From the NCBI RefSeq assembly GCF_020520425.1, contig NC_079491.1, forward strand, positions 28,635,449-28,699,448: 64,000 bases of DNA, in the 5' to 3' direction. The translations under genes were made by a program, and so were the position numbers. A model generated the notes under the pieces. It saw nothing but the letters and a program-made list of their open reading frames with translations. It did no database searches and was not told the origin of the DNA. Positions 24,036 to 37,354 of this stretch are shown here, one piece after another. Source of the DNA: Spinacia oleracea (taxonomy: Eukaryota; Streptophyta; Magnoliopsida; Caryophyllales; Amaranthaceae). Position 1 is the first letter of the stretch. Each line of letters starts with the position of its first letter.

Positions 24036-24425
24036 CATTATCAATAATCACACATTAATAGAGGAGACTGGATCCGTCAAAGGCAACTCGAATATGCGGA
24101 CGTTGTAAATTTTGAATTTTGATCGACGAGTTAGCGTAAATCAAAACTTTTCTAAAATGAGGTTTTTGGTCCATTTGAGTCACCACAAATTTAACTTTGT
24201 TTCAATTTTCTTGTTTACTAAGCAAACAAGAAAGTGTACAGAGTTTATAACAAAATGAATTTAAAAATTAAAGTTTGTTTTTAAAATGGTTTTGAAATCA
24301 TTTGAAGTAAAAATTTAAACTTAAGATAGTTTGAGTATGATTCTTCCGAAAACACTCTACAAAGCAAAGTTGTCGTATGCTATGAGCATAGTTATCCTAT
24401 GCGATGGTGCACTAAAATCTTAATG
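24036..24425. other. Spacer
   Basis: AT-rich spacer between two MITEs. I see no gene or clear repeat. Confidence 0.5.
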
Positions 24426-24433
24426 ATGCAGTG

Positions 24434-24729
24434 CAGGGGCGAGGCCACGAAGGGGCCAAAGTAGGCCATTATCAAATATATCCAAAATTGAGAAAAAAAA
24501 CAATTCAACTCTAAACTACAAAAATTTCAGAATTTGCACAAGTTAAAATTAGTACTCCAGTTTACTCTATATTTTTCTTTGACAAATTGAAGTCTATCCT
24601 TCGTTTCTTAAATTTGTTGAAGAAAAAAAAATATAAATATAAAAATAAAATGAGTACTAATTAAGTTTTTTTTTTAATTTTGGGAGTTATTCCGGGCCCC
24701 CTCAACTATCAAATCTGGCTTCGCCCCTG
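24434..24729. mobile_element. hAT-type MITE, 296 bp, with 8-bp TSD
   Basis: Terminal inverted repeats are CAGGGGCGAGGCCA (left) and CAGGGGCGAAGCCA (right, read inverted). It is flanked on both sides by the direct repeat ATGCAGTG (24426-24433 and 24730-24737), an 8-bp duplication as hAT transposases make. The interior is A/T-rich and non-coding. Intact TSD and near-identical ends suggest moderate age. Confidence 0.9.
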
Positions 24730-24739
24730 ATGCAGTGTG

Positions 24740-25985
24740 CGATGAAAATTTAACAATCAAGATTGACAAACAAAGTGGTCATTACCTTTCAGTTTTTATT
24801 TTTTGTGTGTTTAAGGTGGTTTGTAATAGTGAGTAGAGTTGGGTTTAGTAAGCTTTTTCTTTGTTTTGTTATTTTGAGGACTTGTAGTTTGTATTTTTTT
24901 TTTTTTTTGGTGATCTTTAAAATTCTACTTGCCAAAAAAAAAGTTAGGTTTACTACTTTGTTTGTGTAAGGATTTTAAATAGCCTCGGATTTTTTGTTGG
25001 TGTTAGTATGTTGTAATTTGTACAAGTAGTTCTTTTGTTTAATGTAATGTTTAACCAATGTTAAAAAAAAAAACCGTTGTATTTGTCCCCTATACTTTGA
25101 GAAATAGACTTAAGCAACACCAAAATAGATTAAAAAAAAAAAAAACAAATAAAAAAGGTGTATTTACAAAAAGTCAAAACATATTAGTTGATATAAATGT
25201 CATAAACTAATACATAGAAATATAATAAAAACAATTATTATTGACAATTTATCCTATAAAATTATTACAATTTAATCTAATTGAGCTAGGAAACAAAACA
25301 ATAAGATGAAATAGAATTAGGGGTTTGAGTTATACCCAAGATCTTATGGAAGGAGTGAGGCAGAGGAGAAGTAACAACACCCAACAACATCAATAACTAA
25401 AGAAATAGCAACAGCTTCAGCAATGCCACAGAGTTCAGACGATGACGACGGAGGAAGAGAGAAGGTGACGATGGTCGCCGCACCAGAACAAGAATTAAAG
25501 GAGGGGAGAGACAAACAGTGCAACAACAACATCAATCAACAACAACCACTTGCGGAAGCGACCTTATGTCGGCCGGTTAACAGCCAGCCACGGGTCCCTC
25601 GGTGGTGGCTACAATTTAGAGGAGAGAGAAAGTTAGGGTTAGAAAATTGGGTATTTTAATTCAATTCAATAAATTAGTGAATATGAGTTAAAGAGATTTA
25701 CAATCAAGTAGTGTAGTAAGCATGGAGATCCGAAACGCCACCGTCAGTGGCGGCGGTGACACGAAGAACAAGAGGGAGGCAGAGCAAGGAAGGTGGCAGA
25801 GCAAATCAACAACACAAACAACTCACATCGTCAGAAGCAAATCGGCGAGGGAGAACGAGCACGACGGAGGTGCTGGTGGTGCGTGGAGCAGGACAGAGAG
25901 GGAGAGTCGGTGAGACGAGAGGGGGAGGAAGGAGTGCGAGGGAGTTCCAGAAAATGGAAGAAAGAAGTAGAGGAGTTTTAGATAT
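24740..25985. other. Spacer with low-complexity open frames
   Basis: 24740-25330 is AT-rich with poly(A)/poly(T) runs. 25340-25980 is purine-rich and GC-richer. Its overlapping open frames give repetitive Arg/Gly/Gln/Glu text with no domain, so they are not called genes. This may be 5'-leader-like sequence or part of an unrecognised repeat. Confidence 0.4.
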
Positions 25986-25990
25986 TTCTA

Positions 25991-26938
25991 CGGCTTGTTT
26001 GTTTAGAGGGATAAAGAGTGGGGATAAGGATATTTTATCCCTTCACCCTCTTATCCCTTGTTTGTTTACAGGGATTAATTTTTTCACGGGGATAGGGATA
26101 GGGATTAAATGTTCCCTTATCCCCCTGATTCTGTACCTAGTTGGGGCAGGTATTAGAGAAGGGATTTATCCTTGCAATGTGAAAATACAATTATGTCCTT
26201 TGTTGAGATTTCCTTCCAGTCTTCCACTTCCCTGTATTCCCGCTTTTCTTTTCCCTGCTGCAACAACTTACAGCTCAATTTTGCATTTCACCGCCAACAT
26301 CAACTTGCCGGAAGACATAAGCAAGTAGCCATTAACTTCTAATTTGCTCATATTAATCCCAAAAGGCTACTCAATAACAAAAATCTTTTTAAAAATCCAA
26401 ACCTTGATCTTGTAAAATTAATATTTTAAAATCAATAAGTAAAATCAAGAATTGTCACCTTCCTGAACTTCTTCACCGGCTGCTCTTTCACCGAAGACCG
26501 GAGATGACGGTGGTCCAACGCCGGAAACTTCACCACCACCACCTCCGCCACCTCCATCGCCACCGTTCATCGTTCTCTATCTCCTTCTATTCTCCTCCTT
26601 TCTCTCTCATAGGTCAAATCAAAAGGGAATTTGGAGAAGATAAAAAGAAAGTGTTGATATGGAGAAGGTTATAAAAAGAAAGTAGACCATGGGTTCATGA
26701 ATTACAGAAATGTAGAGAAGTTGAATTGGAGGAGAAAGAAAGAAATATTTACCGAAGTTGGATGGGTATCAAATGAATAAGGGGCAGTATAGGAATTTGT
26801 TGTTTTGTCCCAATACATTTCCACTACCATGCCAAACAAGGGATAGGGATAAAACCTATGAATTCCCTATTGCAAATTCCCCATCCTTGTCCCATTTTTT
26901 ATCCTTATCCCTATCCCCATTTTGTACCAAATGAGCCG
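25991..26938. mobile_element. TIR transposon, PIF/Harbinger-like, 948 bp, TSD CTA
   Basis: The left end CGGCTTGTTTG and the right end (inverted) CGGCTCATTTGG face each other. Inside each end are GGGATAAGGATA/GGGATAGGGATA words in mirror arrangement. Both flanks carry CTA (25988-25990 and 26939-26941), a 3-bp duplication of the kind made by PIF/Harbinger transposases. The interior has a Pro/Ser-rich-encoding stretch on the minus strand (about 26460-26570) that may be captured sequence. No transposase is seen, so the element is non-autonomous. Confidence 0.65.
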
Positions 26939-26941
26939 CTA

Positions 26942-27514
26942 GAGTATTTTGGGAGGTAAAGTGAGGGTGGTGACCCATCACTCCCTTGGTCAACACCTAG
27001 AAAAAGAAAAGAGTATCGTGTGGCTTATTCCACAAGAGTTACACAATTAGGAATGCAAATTAATTTATTCTCTTATTTCATTTAAGCATTTATCTATAAC
27101 TAACTTCAGGAATAAAGTAATTAATTGCTAAAATAATCCATTTCCGCTAGTTCGTTTTAAAAAAAATGATAATCTTGTGTTTCAAAATTAATCTTCTACT
27201 TTACAAAATTTTCTAAAATAATAAAATATTTAAAGCTTGACACAAATTAGTTTTTAGGATTTTAAATTATATTAAAAGCTAAAGGTCGATTTAATAGAAA
27301 TTTTGAATCCATTTATCGGGTTAATAAAATCAAGCCTATAATGTTAAATTAGTTTCAAAAGAAATTTCCAAATATGAATTTGAGAAAATACTTTATGCTT
27401 GACAACAAATTGAGAGCTAGTCAAAATCTGAGTTATTACAATAACCAAAATCAGAAGTCTTAAAATGAAATTTTTTCCAAAATTTTAACTAGTGGTAAAA
27501 CATCGAGGTTTAAT
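26942..27514. other. AT-rich spacer
   Basis: No gene, tRNA or recognisable repeat. Very AT-rich with many short A and T runs. Confidence 0.5.
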
Positions 27515-27522
27515 CTTTAGAC

Positions 27523-27827
27523 TAGACCTGATCAAGACGAGCCCGGCCCGCCCGAATTTTTTGCGGGTTTGGGCATAAATTTTCGGCCCGGTTTCCAGGC
27601 CCGGTCCGACCCGGTCCGAAAATTTAATTTTTTTGGACGGGTTTGGGAAACACAAAAATACACTTTTTAGTTATAAATTTGGCCCGGCCCGAAAATGGCC
27701 CGAAAATCCTGGTAATTTAGGCCCGAAAAGCGGGTTTGGGCACAAATTTTTGGCCCGGATCGGCCCGACATGCTGGGCTGATATTTTATGCCCGAACCCG
27801 GCCCGGCCCGCCGTTTGATCTAGTCTA
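27523..27827. mobile_element. hAT-type MITE of the GGCCCGG family, copy 1, TSD CTTTAGAC
   Basis: Termini TAGACCTGATCAA and, inverted from the right, TAGACTAGATCAA. Both flanks carry the 8-bp direct repeat CTTTAGAC (27515-27522 and 27828-27835). The interior is packed with GGCCCG/CGGGTTTGGGCA words on both strands, so it is GC-rich against an AT-rich background. The 8-bp TSD points to hAT. Open frames in it (GPARKWPENPGNLGPKSG) come from these repeats and are not genes. Confidence 0.85.
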
Positions 27828-30800
27828 CTTTAGACTTAAAAGATGGTGATAACAAAATTATAAATTCACTCACCAACTTAATACATTTCCAAGATACTTT
27901 CTCAATTTAGTTTCAAATAATATTTTAGAAGCGAGTTTAAGAGCTGCTTGAAATCAGGGTTATTACAAAAAGCGCATCCAAATGACGCTCATGGAAGTGA
28001 GAACCTCCATCACTAATCAACGCTCTAGGAACTCCAAATCTAGGGGAGATGATCTTTTTGAACATGGAGATTACCGTTTTAGCATCGTTAGTAGGTGAGG
28101 CAACGACTTCCACCCACTTAGACACATAATCTACAGCAACAAGGATATACAAATTACCCTTAGACGATGAGAATGGTCCCATGTAGTCAAATCCCCAGAC
28201 ATCGAAGATCTCTACCTCAAGTATTCCGATATGTGGCATCTTGTGCCTCCTCGATATAGTGTCGGTCCTCTGGCACGCATCACAAGCCATAATGAAAGCA
28301 TGTGCATCCTTGAACATAGTAGGCCAGAAAACCCCAACTGTGATAGCTTAACGTTAGTCTTGGAAGGTCCATGGTGCCCTCCATAAGGTGAAGAATGACA
28401 CCTTGTGATAATACCATGGACTTCCCACTCGGGAATGCAACGCTTGTATAAACCATCTACAGTCATGCGGAACAGGTGAGGATCGTCAGAGAAGTAGTAA
28501 CGAATATCATGGAGGAACTTTTTTTTTTTTTGATATGACAGATCGTCCGGAAGAGTACCCCCCCACCCCCACCATATAGTTCGCATAGTCAACGAACCAC
28601 GGTGACTGACTGGTAACAACAAGTAGGTGATCATCTGGAAATGGATAGGTGTAGCATCTTTACCATCATCATGCCTTAATCTAGACAAGTGGTCTGCAAC
28701 CACATTCTCATCCCCTTTCTTGCCTCGGATTTCCAAGTTGAACTCTTGTAACAGTAGTATCCATCGAATAAGCCTAGGTTTTGCTTCTTTCTTTGAGAGC
28801 AGATACTTAAGAGCCGCATGGTCTGTGTATCATATCACCTTGGACCCAATAAGATAGGTACAGAACTTGTCCAAGGCATAGACTATAGCTAGAAGCTCCT
28901 TCTCAGTGGTAGCGTAATTGACCTGAACTTCATCCAACGTCTTATTAGCATAGTACATAGCATGTAAAACCTTGTCCTTTCTTTGTCCCATAACAGCCCC
29001 AACTTCATAGTCACTTGCATCACACATAATTTCGAATGGGAGATCCCACTCGGGAGAACGGATGATAGGGGCAGAGATCAATTCTTGTTTTATCCTATCA
29101 AAAGCCTCAAGACAAGAATCAGTAAACATAAATGGGGAATCCTTGAGGAGAAGTTGGGTCAGTGGTTTAATAATTTTAGAAAGATTCTTGATAAAGCGGC
29201 AATAAAACCCCGCATGACCAAGGAAACTCCTAACACCCTTCACATTAACTGAAGGGGGTAATTATTTAATCACTTGGACCTTAATTAGCTCGATCCACCT
29301 GAATGCCCTTATCATAAATTAAGTGTCCCAATACCACCCCTTTGGTAACCATGAAATGACAGTTTTCTCAATTCAACGCTAAATTACATTCTTCACATCT
29401 TTTCAAAACCTTAGTCAAGTTGATTAAGCATGTATCAAAGCAAGTACCATACACACTAAAATCATCCATAAAAACTTCCACGATTGACTCTATAAATTCA
29501 GAAGAAAAAAAAAACTCATCGTGCAACGTTGAAAAGTAGCAGGTGCATTACACAGACCAAAGGGAATCCTACGATATGCAAAAGTTCCATACGGACAAGT
29601 AAAAGTGGTCTTCTCCTGATCATCTGGATGTATGGGGATTTGGAAAAAAACCAGAATAACCATCCAGATAGAAAAATTACTTATGACATGCCAGTCTTTC
29701 AAACATCTGATCAATAAAGGGAAGGGGAAAGTGGTCTATCTTAGTAGCAACATTCAGACGCCTAGTCAATACATATACGCCATCCTGTAACTACCCTAGT
29801 TGGAATCAACTCATTTTTTTCATTTCTCACCACAGTTGTCACCCCTTTCTTTGGGACTACCTGAACATGACTAACCCACTTAGAATCAGCTATAGCATAC
29901 ACAATACCCACATCAAGTAATTTCACAACTTAACTTTAACAACATCTTGCATAATGGGGTTCAAACGACGTTGGAGTTGAATGCATGGTTTTTTATTTTC
30001 ATCTAGATGTATCCTATGCATGAAAAATTTTTGGCTAATACCCTTTAGATCATCAATACTCTACCCAATGGCTTTCTTGTGCCTTTTCAACACAGTTAGA
30101 AGTTGAGATAATTGGCCATCATTGAGTGCAATACTAACAATCACAGGGCAAAGCTCCTCCTCATCCAGATATGCATATTTCAAATTAGAGGGAAGGGGTT
30201 TGAGTTCGGGTTTCTTTACCTCTTTTGCAAAACATGCAGGTCGAACTAACCTCTTTACTTTAGTGCTCTCTTCAGGTACAAGATCTTCACCTTCAAAAGC
30301 CAATTCCAGAGCATCCACTTCAGCACTCCAAGAACTACTATCACCTGCAGAGGATTCACAACAAAGCACTGCCTCCAAATGATCCCTTTCAAGGACTTGG
30401 GAGATGTTATCTCGCATAATAAAATCAACTACATCAATTCAGTATCATTGTTCTTCTAGCATGGGACTTTTTAAGGCACTATTCAAATTAAAAGTTACCT
30501 TATCATCTCCCATAGACAAAGTCAATTTCACAATTTTTGCATCAATAATCGCCCCCGCCGTATAAAGGAAGGGTCTACCTAGAATAATGGGAATTTGAGT
30601 ATCTTCCTGCATGTCTAGGATAACAAAATCTACAGGTATGTAAATTTACCTATTCTGACGGGAACATCTTCTAAAACATCTAATGGGTATTTTACAGAAT
30701 GGTCGGCCATTTGTAGAGTAATATTGGTAACTTTCAACTCACCCATATTTAATTTCGCACAGACAGACAAGGGCATGACATACAAACTAGCACTGAGATC

Positions 30801-33800
30801 ACATAAAGTTTTATCAATAAAAATTGTGCCAATGTAACAAGGAATAGAAAAACTCTCGGGGTCCTTAAGCTTAGGTGGAGACTTATTTTGTAGTATAGCA
30901 CTACACTCTTCAGTAAAAGTGATAGTCTCAACCTCACAAAAACCACGTTTTTTGGTCAATATATCTTTCATAAATTTAGCATACACAGGAACTTGTAAAA
31001 TTAACTCAGTAAAAGGAGCAGTTACCTGCAATTTTTTGACCGCATCTAAGAACTTACCAAACTACTTTTCTATCTTATTCTTGAGTTGACGGTTTGGGAA
31101 GGGGCGTACAATAGGTGGTACTTAAATTTCAGTTCCCTTCTTAACCTCATGTGCAACCTCTTTCTCACGGGCTACCTTTTCAGCTACTACCTTCTCTGTG
31201 ACTACCTCCTCGACTACTTTCTCAACCGGGTCACTACTAGACCCTCTAGAATCATCATCAACAGGCATAGAAGGGCCTTCATACCCATGCCCACTCTGCA
31301 GTGTAATAGCATTTGTAGTATCTTTATTGTCAGGCTGTGAAGGGAGTTGACCTTGGGTTCTCCCCGCAAGACTAGTGCCCATTTGGGAAAATTGATTATC
31401 AATGATCTTATTATGAGCAGCAAGAGCATCAATTTTTGCATCCTTTTTTGCAAGAGAATTTCGCATCATAAAGCATCATATTGCGCATCTCCACTGAGGG
31501 GCCTGAGGCTGTGATGGTGGAATATGTGCCTGTGGAGGGGTATAAGATGGTCTAGAGAACCCGGGTGGTCCACCAGACTGTTGTTGTTGATTATTGTTTC
31601 CCCTAGGTTGATATTGTTGCTGTGGTGGTGGAGGGTATTGAATTTGATGTGGGTTTTGAACATTGGTACTCCTATAGGATAGGAGGGGATTATTTTTGTA
31701 TCCCTCATTATAAGTATTGGAGTACGGGTTATTCTTCTTGTAGGCCTAAAATGCATTACATTGCTCAATGGAGCTTCTACACTCCTGTGCATAATGGCCA
31801 GACACCCCACAACTATCACAGACATTCACGGTTTGGGCATTCATTACAGCTACACTAATAGGTTGGGCATATTGAGATGATGTAGCTTGCATATTATCTA
31901 ACTTATAATGTAAGGCAGTCATTTGAGCAGTGAGTTGTTCAATAGAATTTATCTTATGCTTACCACCTTTGTTGGGTAGACCCTTAGGATTCCCATACTT
32001 GGCATTGTGGATGGCCATCTCCTCAATCATCTCCACGGCTCTAGACACATGAAGTTGTATGAACCTCCCATTCATAGCATAATCCAGAATAGGCCTAGAA
32101 TCATTACACAGACCATTATAAAACTGATGAATTAAGAACCACGGTTGTAGACCATGGTGTGGGAATTCTCTCTGTAGATCCTTGAACCATTCCCAGACTT
32201 CAAACAAGCTCTCATCTGCCAATTGTGTGATGAAAATTTGACTGCTTAGACGGGATGTCTTCTCAGGTGGGAAGTATTTCACATAGAAATCAAGGGCCAA
32301 AGATTCTCGGTTAGTGATTTTCAGCTGCTCGATTGAGCCCATTAATCCATAGCTTTGCTTTTCCACTCAGTGAAAATGGGGAAAGTATTTCCATAGTCTG
32401 CTCTGGAACTACATTCTTCTGCTTGATAGTAGAGCAATATTGAATAAAAGACTGAATATGAAGATTAGGGTCTTCACCCTTCTCCCCACCGAACTGGTGT
32501 CTCTCAATCATATTTATCAAAGCAGGCTCAATTTTGAAGCTTTCGGCTGCAATAGTAGGCATGATATCCTTAGGTAGCACAAACAGACTTGACTTAGAGT
32601 AGTCTGTAATCCTTGGCTCTGTTTAGTCACCCACCTCTAAATTTGTATTAAAAATTTCGCCAACAAGATGATCAGATTCTGAGTCAGAATAATCTCCCAA
32701 CTGTTTGATAAAGTTTCTTCGTCTACAAAAGGTCCTTTCAGGTTCAGGATCAAACGGAGTAAGATCACTAGTAACTACGGTCATGGGCATAGAAAACCAA
32801 AACTAACAAACACTTGTGAGATCCGATCTCAAGGAACGGGAGTCCCTTGAGACGTAGAAAATAATCTAGAACAAACAATTAATATAGAAAATAAAACTGT
32901 TTCCCCGGCAACGGTGCGAAAATTTGATAGGCTAAAGTCGTATCACCTAATCAAAGATAACCTAAATTCACTAACCAAATAGTAAGTGAAGTCATGATCG
33001 AATCCACAGGGAAACAATGTTCTTTCCACTTTACTAAAATAAAATTCTAGATTATTGGTAACAGGAAAATGGTTTGGTTTAAGGAATTAAACTACAACGA
33101 TAATTAAACAATGAGAAAATCAATAATAAAAGGCATAGGGTATAGGTTCACCAATGAACAATATTCCGGGATGAAATACAATAATTAACAATCAATGAAA
33201 CGATTGATTAGACCAGCATGCTCTTTCGAATCGATATTAATCATAGAATTAGCAATAACGTACAGGTTCTCGCAATTTATTAGAACTAATTCTATCTATT
33301 GAAACTAGCCTTAGCATCATGTTGCATCTCTCGATTATTAACTCAATACCGCGCAACTATAACAATTAACCCTGCGCAAATCTAATTTCATAGCAATAAT
33401 ATCAATCGATCAATAGGAAATCAATAAATAACACCAACAATCAACAATAACAATTCATCCCTTCATATTCATTCATGGATCCCCAAACCCTAGATTAAAA
33501 CTACTCACACATAATTAAAGTAAGAAAAGCAATTGTATTTTATTGAAAACATAATTAAATTACAATAAGAAAATAAGGGAATGATTTAATACCGAATTGA
33601 TGAACGACGGATTAATTGAAAGGTTGAAGCTTTGAATTGAAGAATAAAATTGTTCAACAAAAGTTGAGAGAATAAAACTAAGTGAAATAAAATAAGAATG
33701 CTGAAAATTAGATGTTTTACAAAATATTAAGGGCCTAGTATTTATAGCCTTACCCAAAATTAAAATGAAAACCGGATCATTAAAACGTGAAAACGCGCCT

Positions 33801-34537
33801 GGGTTGTCGTCGTCCAATCGGGAAAAGGGGGCTCGATTGGGCGAACAACTCGATGAAATCTTCAAGTTTGCAGGCAGCAGCGCAGGCGTCCGACGTGCAC
33901 CGAGCGCCTGATCAGGCGCGTGCCAAAATGTTAATTCTCGCCCGACGGCCTGCTCTCCGCACTTTAGAAGTTGACGAGCCCAGCGCCCGATGGGCACCGG
34001 GCGGATGGCGCCCGATCGGGTGCGTGTAGAATTGATAATTTCTCATTCTTTATTGCCCGATTGGTCTCCCTTCGCCCGTAGATTGCCGGGAGACCTTCAA
34101 TATAGGCCTAGAGACTCCATTCTTCCTTCCAATCACTACAAGAAATTTACCTTTTCGTGGCGATTATTTAGTATCAAATATATAATCGCTACTATAAGTC
34201 AATATTGTTTGTTAAATTATATAAACAATTTTCGCACTTTATAATCGCTATATTACCCTTTAATTAATCAATACGAAAAACAAATTAGATATTATTCAAG
34301 TATACCGCCCAATTTTTCACAATTGCGCTCAACTTTTCCTTCGAAACTTTTCGCTAAAAAATTTCACTTCCCTCCACACTGCTATCCCGTCTTCTCTACT
34401 TAGGGTTTAGATCAGTTTTCTCTCGTCCTCCATAGATACCAAAAGCTTGAACTCGAAGCGCGAGATTCTGGGCTAGGGTGTGAATAATTTGCGCAATTTG
34501 TCATCCCTTCTCTCCTTCCCCCAAATTGAGGAGTAAG

Positions 34538-34692
34538 ATGGGAAGCTCCAACACCGGGGAAAAAGACGATTCCGGCGCTAACGCTGGTGGTAGCGACTCC
34601 TCTAAGGCGGTGTTCCAGATCCTAAGCCCGGCCTTTACACAAAAGGCGAGAAGGTCCTCGCTTATCACGGTCCTCGCATCTACGAAGCCAAG
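34538..34692 (+). pseudogene. Captured first exon of an MRG (MORF4-related) chromodomain gene
   Basis: ATGGGAAGCTCC at 34538 opens MGSSNTGEKDDSGANAGGSD, like the N-termini of plant MRG1/MRG2. Further on, a frame ending at 34692 reads YTKGEKVLAYHGPRIYEAK, the start of the MRG chromodomain, followed by a GT donor (AAG|GTTAGTC). The two parts are in different frames, so a small length change separates them, and the rest of the gene is absent. Sequence before the ATG (CTTAGGGTTTAGATC and a CT-rich leader) looks like captured 5' UTR. MRG proteins read H3K4/K36 methylation. This copy cannot make a whole protein. It lies inside the CACTA. Confidence 0.8.
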
Positions 34693-35489
34693 GTTAGTCT
34701 CTCCTCTCTTGACTTCCGCCTGTATTTTGCCGAAATTATTTTCTCACTTTTTTTGTTCTAATTCAGCGTTCTTGATTGATATCAATATGTATTTGCTAAA
34801 TTGAAGTTGTCGAATTGGATTTTCTGGTGTGTTTGCTCTGTTTGATTCAATAGGTAAAGAAATTTGGAAGTATTGGAATGTATTAATATAGTTATGGGTT
34901 AGGTTTTGCGTGATTTGAACTATTGATAATGAGCGTGTTTAGATTTCAAGTAGCTATGAAAATTTAGGAGAAATGTAGACACCGACATCAAGATTGTCCG
35001 CACTATTGAATTTGGTGAAATTTCAATTGGAATTCGAGTTTATCAGAGTGTAACCTGATTGAACATTTATTGCAACTTATTAATTTTCCGATGACTGGGG
35101 ACAATTGTAATCTTTATCGTTTGTTGTTTGTGAAAATTGATGAATTCACTTTTAAGTTATAAACATTGTGTTGATGCCAATATAAATTTCATTCGTGGAA
35201 AAATTCCCTCACGTAATTCATACTTTTAGACCATGTTAAGGACACTAGTAAGAAATCACATGGCCGGACCTAAAGTTTGTTTCGTTTGCGTGATCTAAGT
35301 GTTAAGTTTTGAAGTTCTTAATAACTATTTTAACATAACATTGAAAGTGTGAAGCAATATTTCATCTGTTGTGGCATTGTAGTAGGATTGATATTTGGTC
35401 CTGTACTCCTATTAGTTCTCTGTTTGGCAAAGATTTGCACTAAAATGTGTTTGAAATGCTTACAAACTTTGGAACTTAGAAGTTGAAGA

Positions 35490-35860
35490 AACATTATATA
35501 CTTGGGACACCCGATGGTCTCACTGTCCAACCTTGACAACACCAATTTCCATGGACTTGAGCAATGGTAGCATGTACACTTTTGACCCCAAAGTGTATTT
35601 GGGCAGCTCTGATGGTAAGCTTTTTGAGTTCTTTCTCCAGTTTCTTGATGTGGGTTTCGAGCTCATTTATGATAGCACTAAATTCGGGCACAGTTTCTTC
35701 GGCTTTTGATGCTCCCTGTTCTTTTTCCAGTTTAGCATGAACAAGGGCTTCCATATCAGCTTCAAATTTAAGTTCTTGTTTCTCTAGTTCTTCCTCCAGG
35801 TTATAGTTATGAATTTCAAAGATTACTTCAGTCTCAGCAGAAACCTTTTCCTGAACCATA
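35490..35860 (-). pseudogene. Captured coiled-coil gene fragment
   Basis: A 121-codon minus-strand frame reads, in part, EADMEALVHAKLEKEQGASK and ELETHIKKLEKELKK. The words resemble the long coiled coil of plant NT-C2/myosin-heavy-chain-like proteins, but their order differs from what I recall, so the match is weak. It may instead be an old transposon protein. It lies inside the CACTA and lacks a recognisable full gene. Confidence 0.4.
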
Positions 35861-37279
35861 AAACGAACGAAGTTTAGAACTTGAAAGTCACTTCTATGTT
35901 CAGGCCATACAGAAAGATAGAGAAAAAGTATGTTGTTGTCTGGATAACATGCAATTCAAAAACCAAGCAAAAGCAACCTGATTACTGATGTTCAGTTCAT
36001 TTTTTTCAAGGTAATTTACATCCAAGCCGGGTTAAGACTACTTATTCACCTAAATCAGCCCTAAGCTCCTTCTGCACATGTTAAGAACCATGAATCACCT
36101 AAATCAGCTGCCTTCTCACTCATTGATATGCCACGGATCATGTCAAAGGCCTTCTTAAGCAATATTTTTCTCATCATTCTCACCTTAAATGAGCACGTGT
36201 GTGAGAAAAAAAGAGGAAAGAATCAAAATCTGGAAAAACTGCAAAAAATAATCAAAAAAAGTTTGTGTCGGGTGAAAGGAGTGTCAAGTATGAGAAGACG
36301 TATGAACAGTGCTTGAACCTGTTTACTTCTCTCAGAGAGTGCGGCGTTCTTGTGCATCAGTGGTGGTGATCTTTGGTAACAGACCATACTTGAATGTCTT
36401 TTTAGCCTTTTCTTGTACTTTATCAAATGCAGTATTTACTGGTAAATGCACTTCATTTTCCTGTTCGTGTTCCACAATTAATTCTCAGTCATACATGTTG
36501 TCTTAAAAGGTTTACTTGTTAGTGAAAATTTATATTTTATTAAGTGATACCACATTCTTTGATTTATTTGTTTCATACAGGTTGTTGTTATCCTATATTC
36601 TTCCAATAATATTTCGGTTATGAATCTATGATGTACCGATTCTTCGCAATTCTTGAAGTGACCATGATACTGCAATTTCCTTTCTATGTTGGCATGAGTG
36701 AACAAGTAAGTAGTTGGAATTTTCAACATCATATACTTTATGTTTTCCATTATTCAAATTTGTACTGGTTTGCACCTTTCTTTATTGAAATTCTGCCTTT
36801 TTTTAAGAAAAACATTATTGTATCTGGCATTGGCAATTTGTAATCTATTTCTATACATAACTATAAGGTGTTGTCAAATCTTATAGGATGATGACACTTC
36901 GGCATGGGGGTCATGAAATGCAAATCTTAGGTAGCAACGCATAAGGACGGTAAGAATTGTTTACTTCTGCTCTAAATCAACATTCTATACTTCCAAAATC
37001 AGCATAAGTTCCCATTGCTCTGGTACTGAGAACATTAATGGTTTTATTGCTATTTCGTGGTCAAGTTTAGGAGAACCTACATCTTGTATGGAACATTACT
37101 GCTAGAGTTTAGCATTAGCTAGAGTAGGCGTGAATTCCGTAGTCTGGGATGTTGGTCGGTAGTTAACTGTTCTTTAGGTGAAGGCCTCTCAGTTGGAATT
37201 GTTAGATGTCAGGAGGGCGACTTATTAAGTTATTATGTTTGAAAACTTTACAAAGCACCTTAGTTAGAGTGTAAACTCC

Positions 37280-37354
37280 CCTGCGAGCAACAATGCCAGA
37301 GTAAACATCAGTTGGTTTATCCCCTGCGACAAGATTCACAACCTCTGCTCCAAT
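37280..37354 (-). pseudogene. Captured exon of a phage-type organellar RNA polymerase (RPOT)
   Basis: The minus strand reads IGAEVVNLVAGDKPTDVYSG followed by IVARR, close to the plant RPOT motif NLV..KPADVYSGIAAR. It is preceded by a 3' splice-site-like TTTTTATTCAG and followed by non-homologous sequence, so one exon was taken with part of its intron. RPOT enzymes transcribe mitochondrial and plastid genes. This fragment is inside the CACTA and not functional on its own. Confidence 0.75.

Noticed and set aside
25423-26328. Open frames rich in Arg, Gly, Gln and Ser
   Set aside because: Low-complexity text in overlapping frames, no domain, and partly inside a TIR element.
27633-27818. Open frames with GPARKWPENPGN-type text (also near 43600-43930)
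   Set aside because: Produced by GGCCCG/CGGG repeats of the hAT-type MITE, and readable on both strands.
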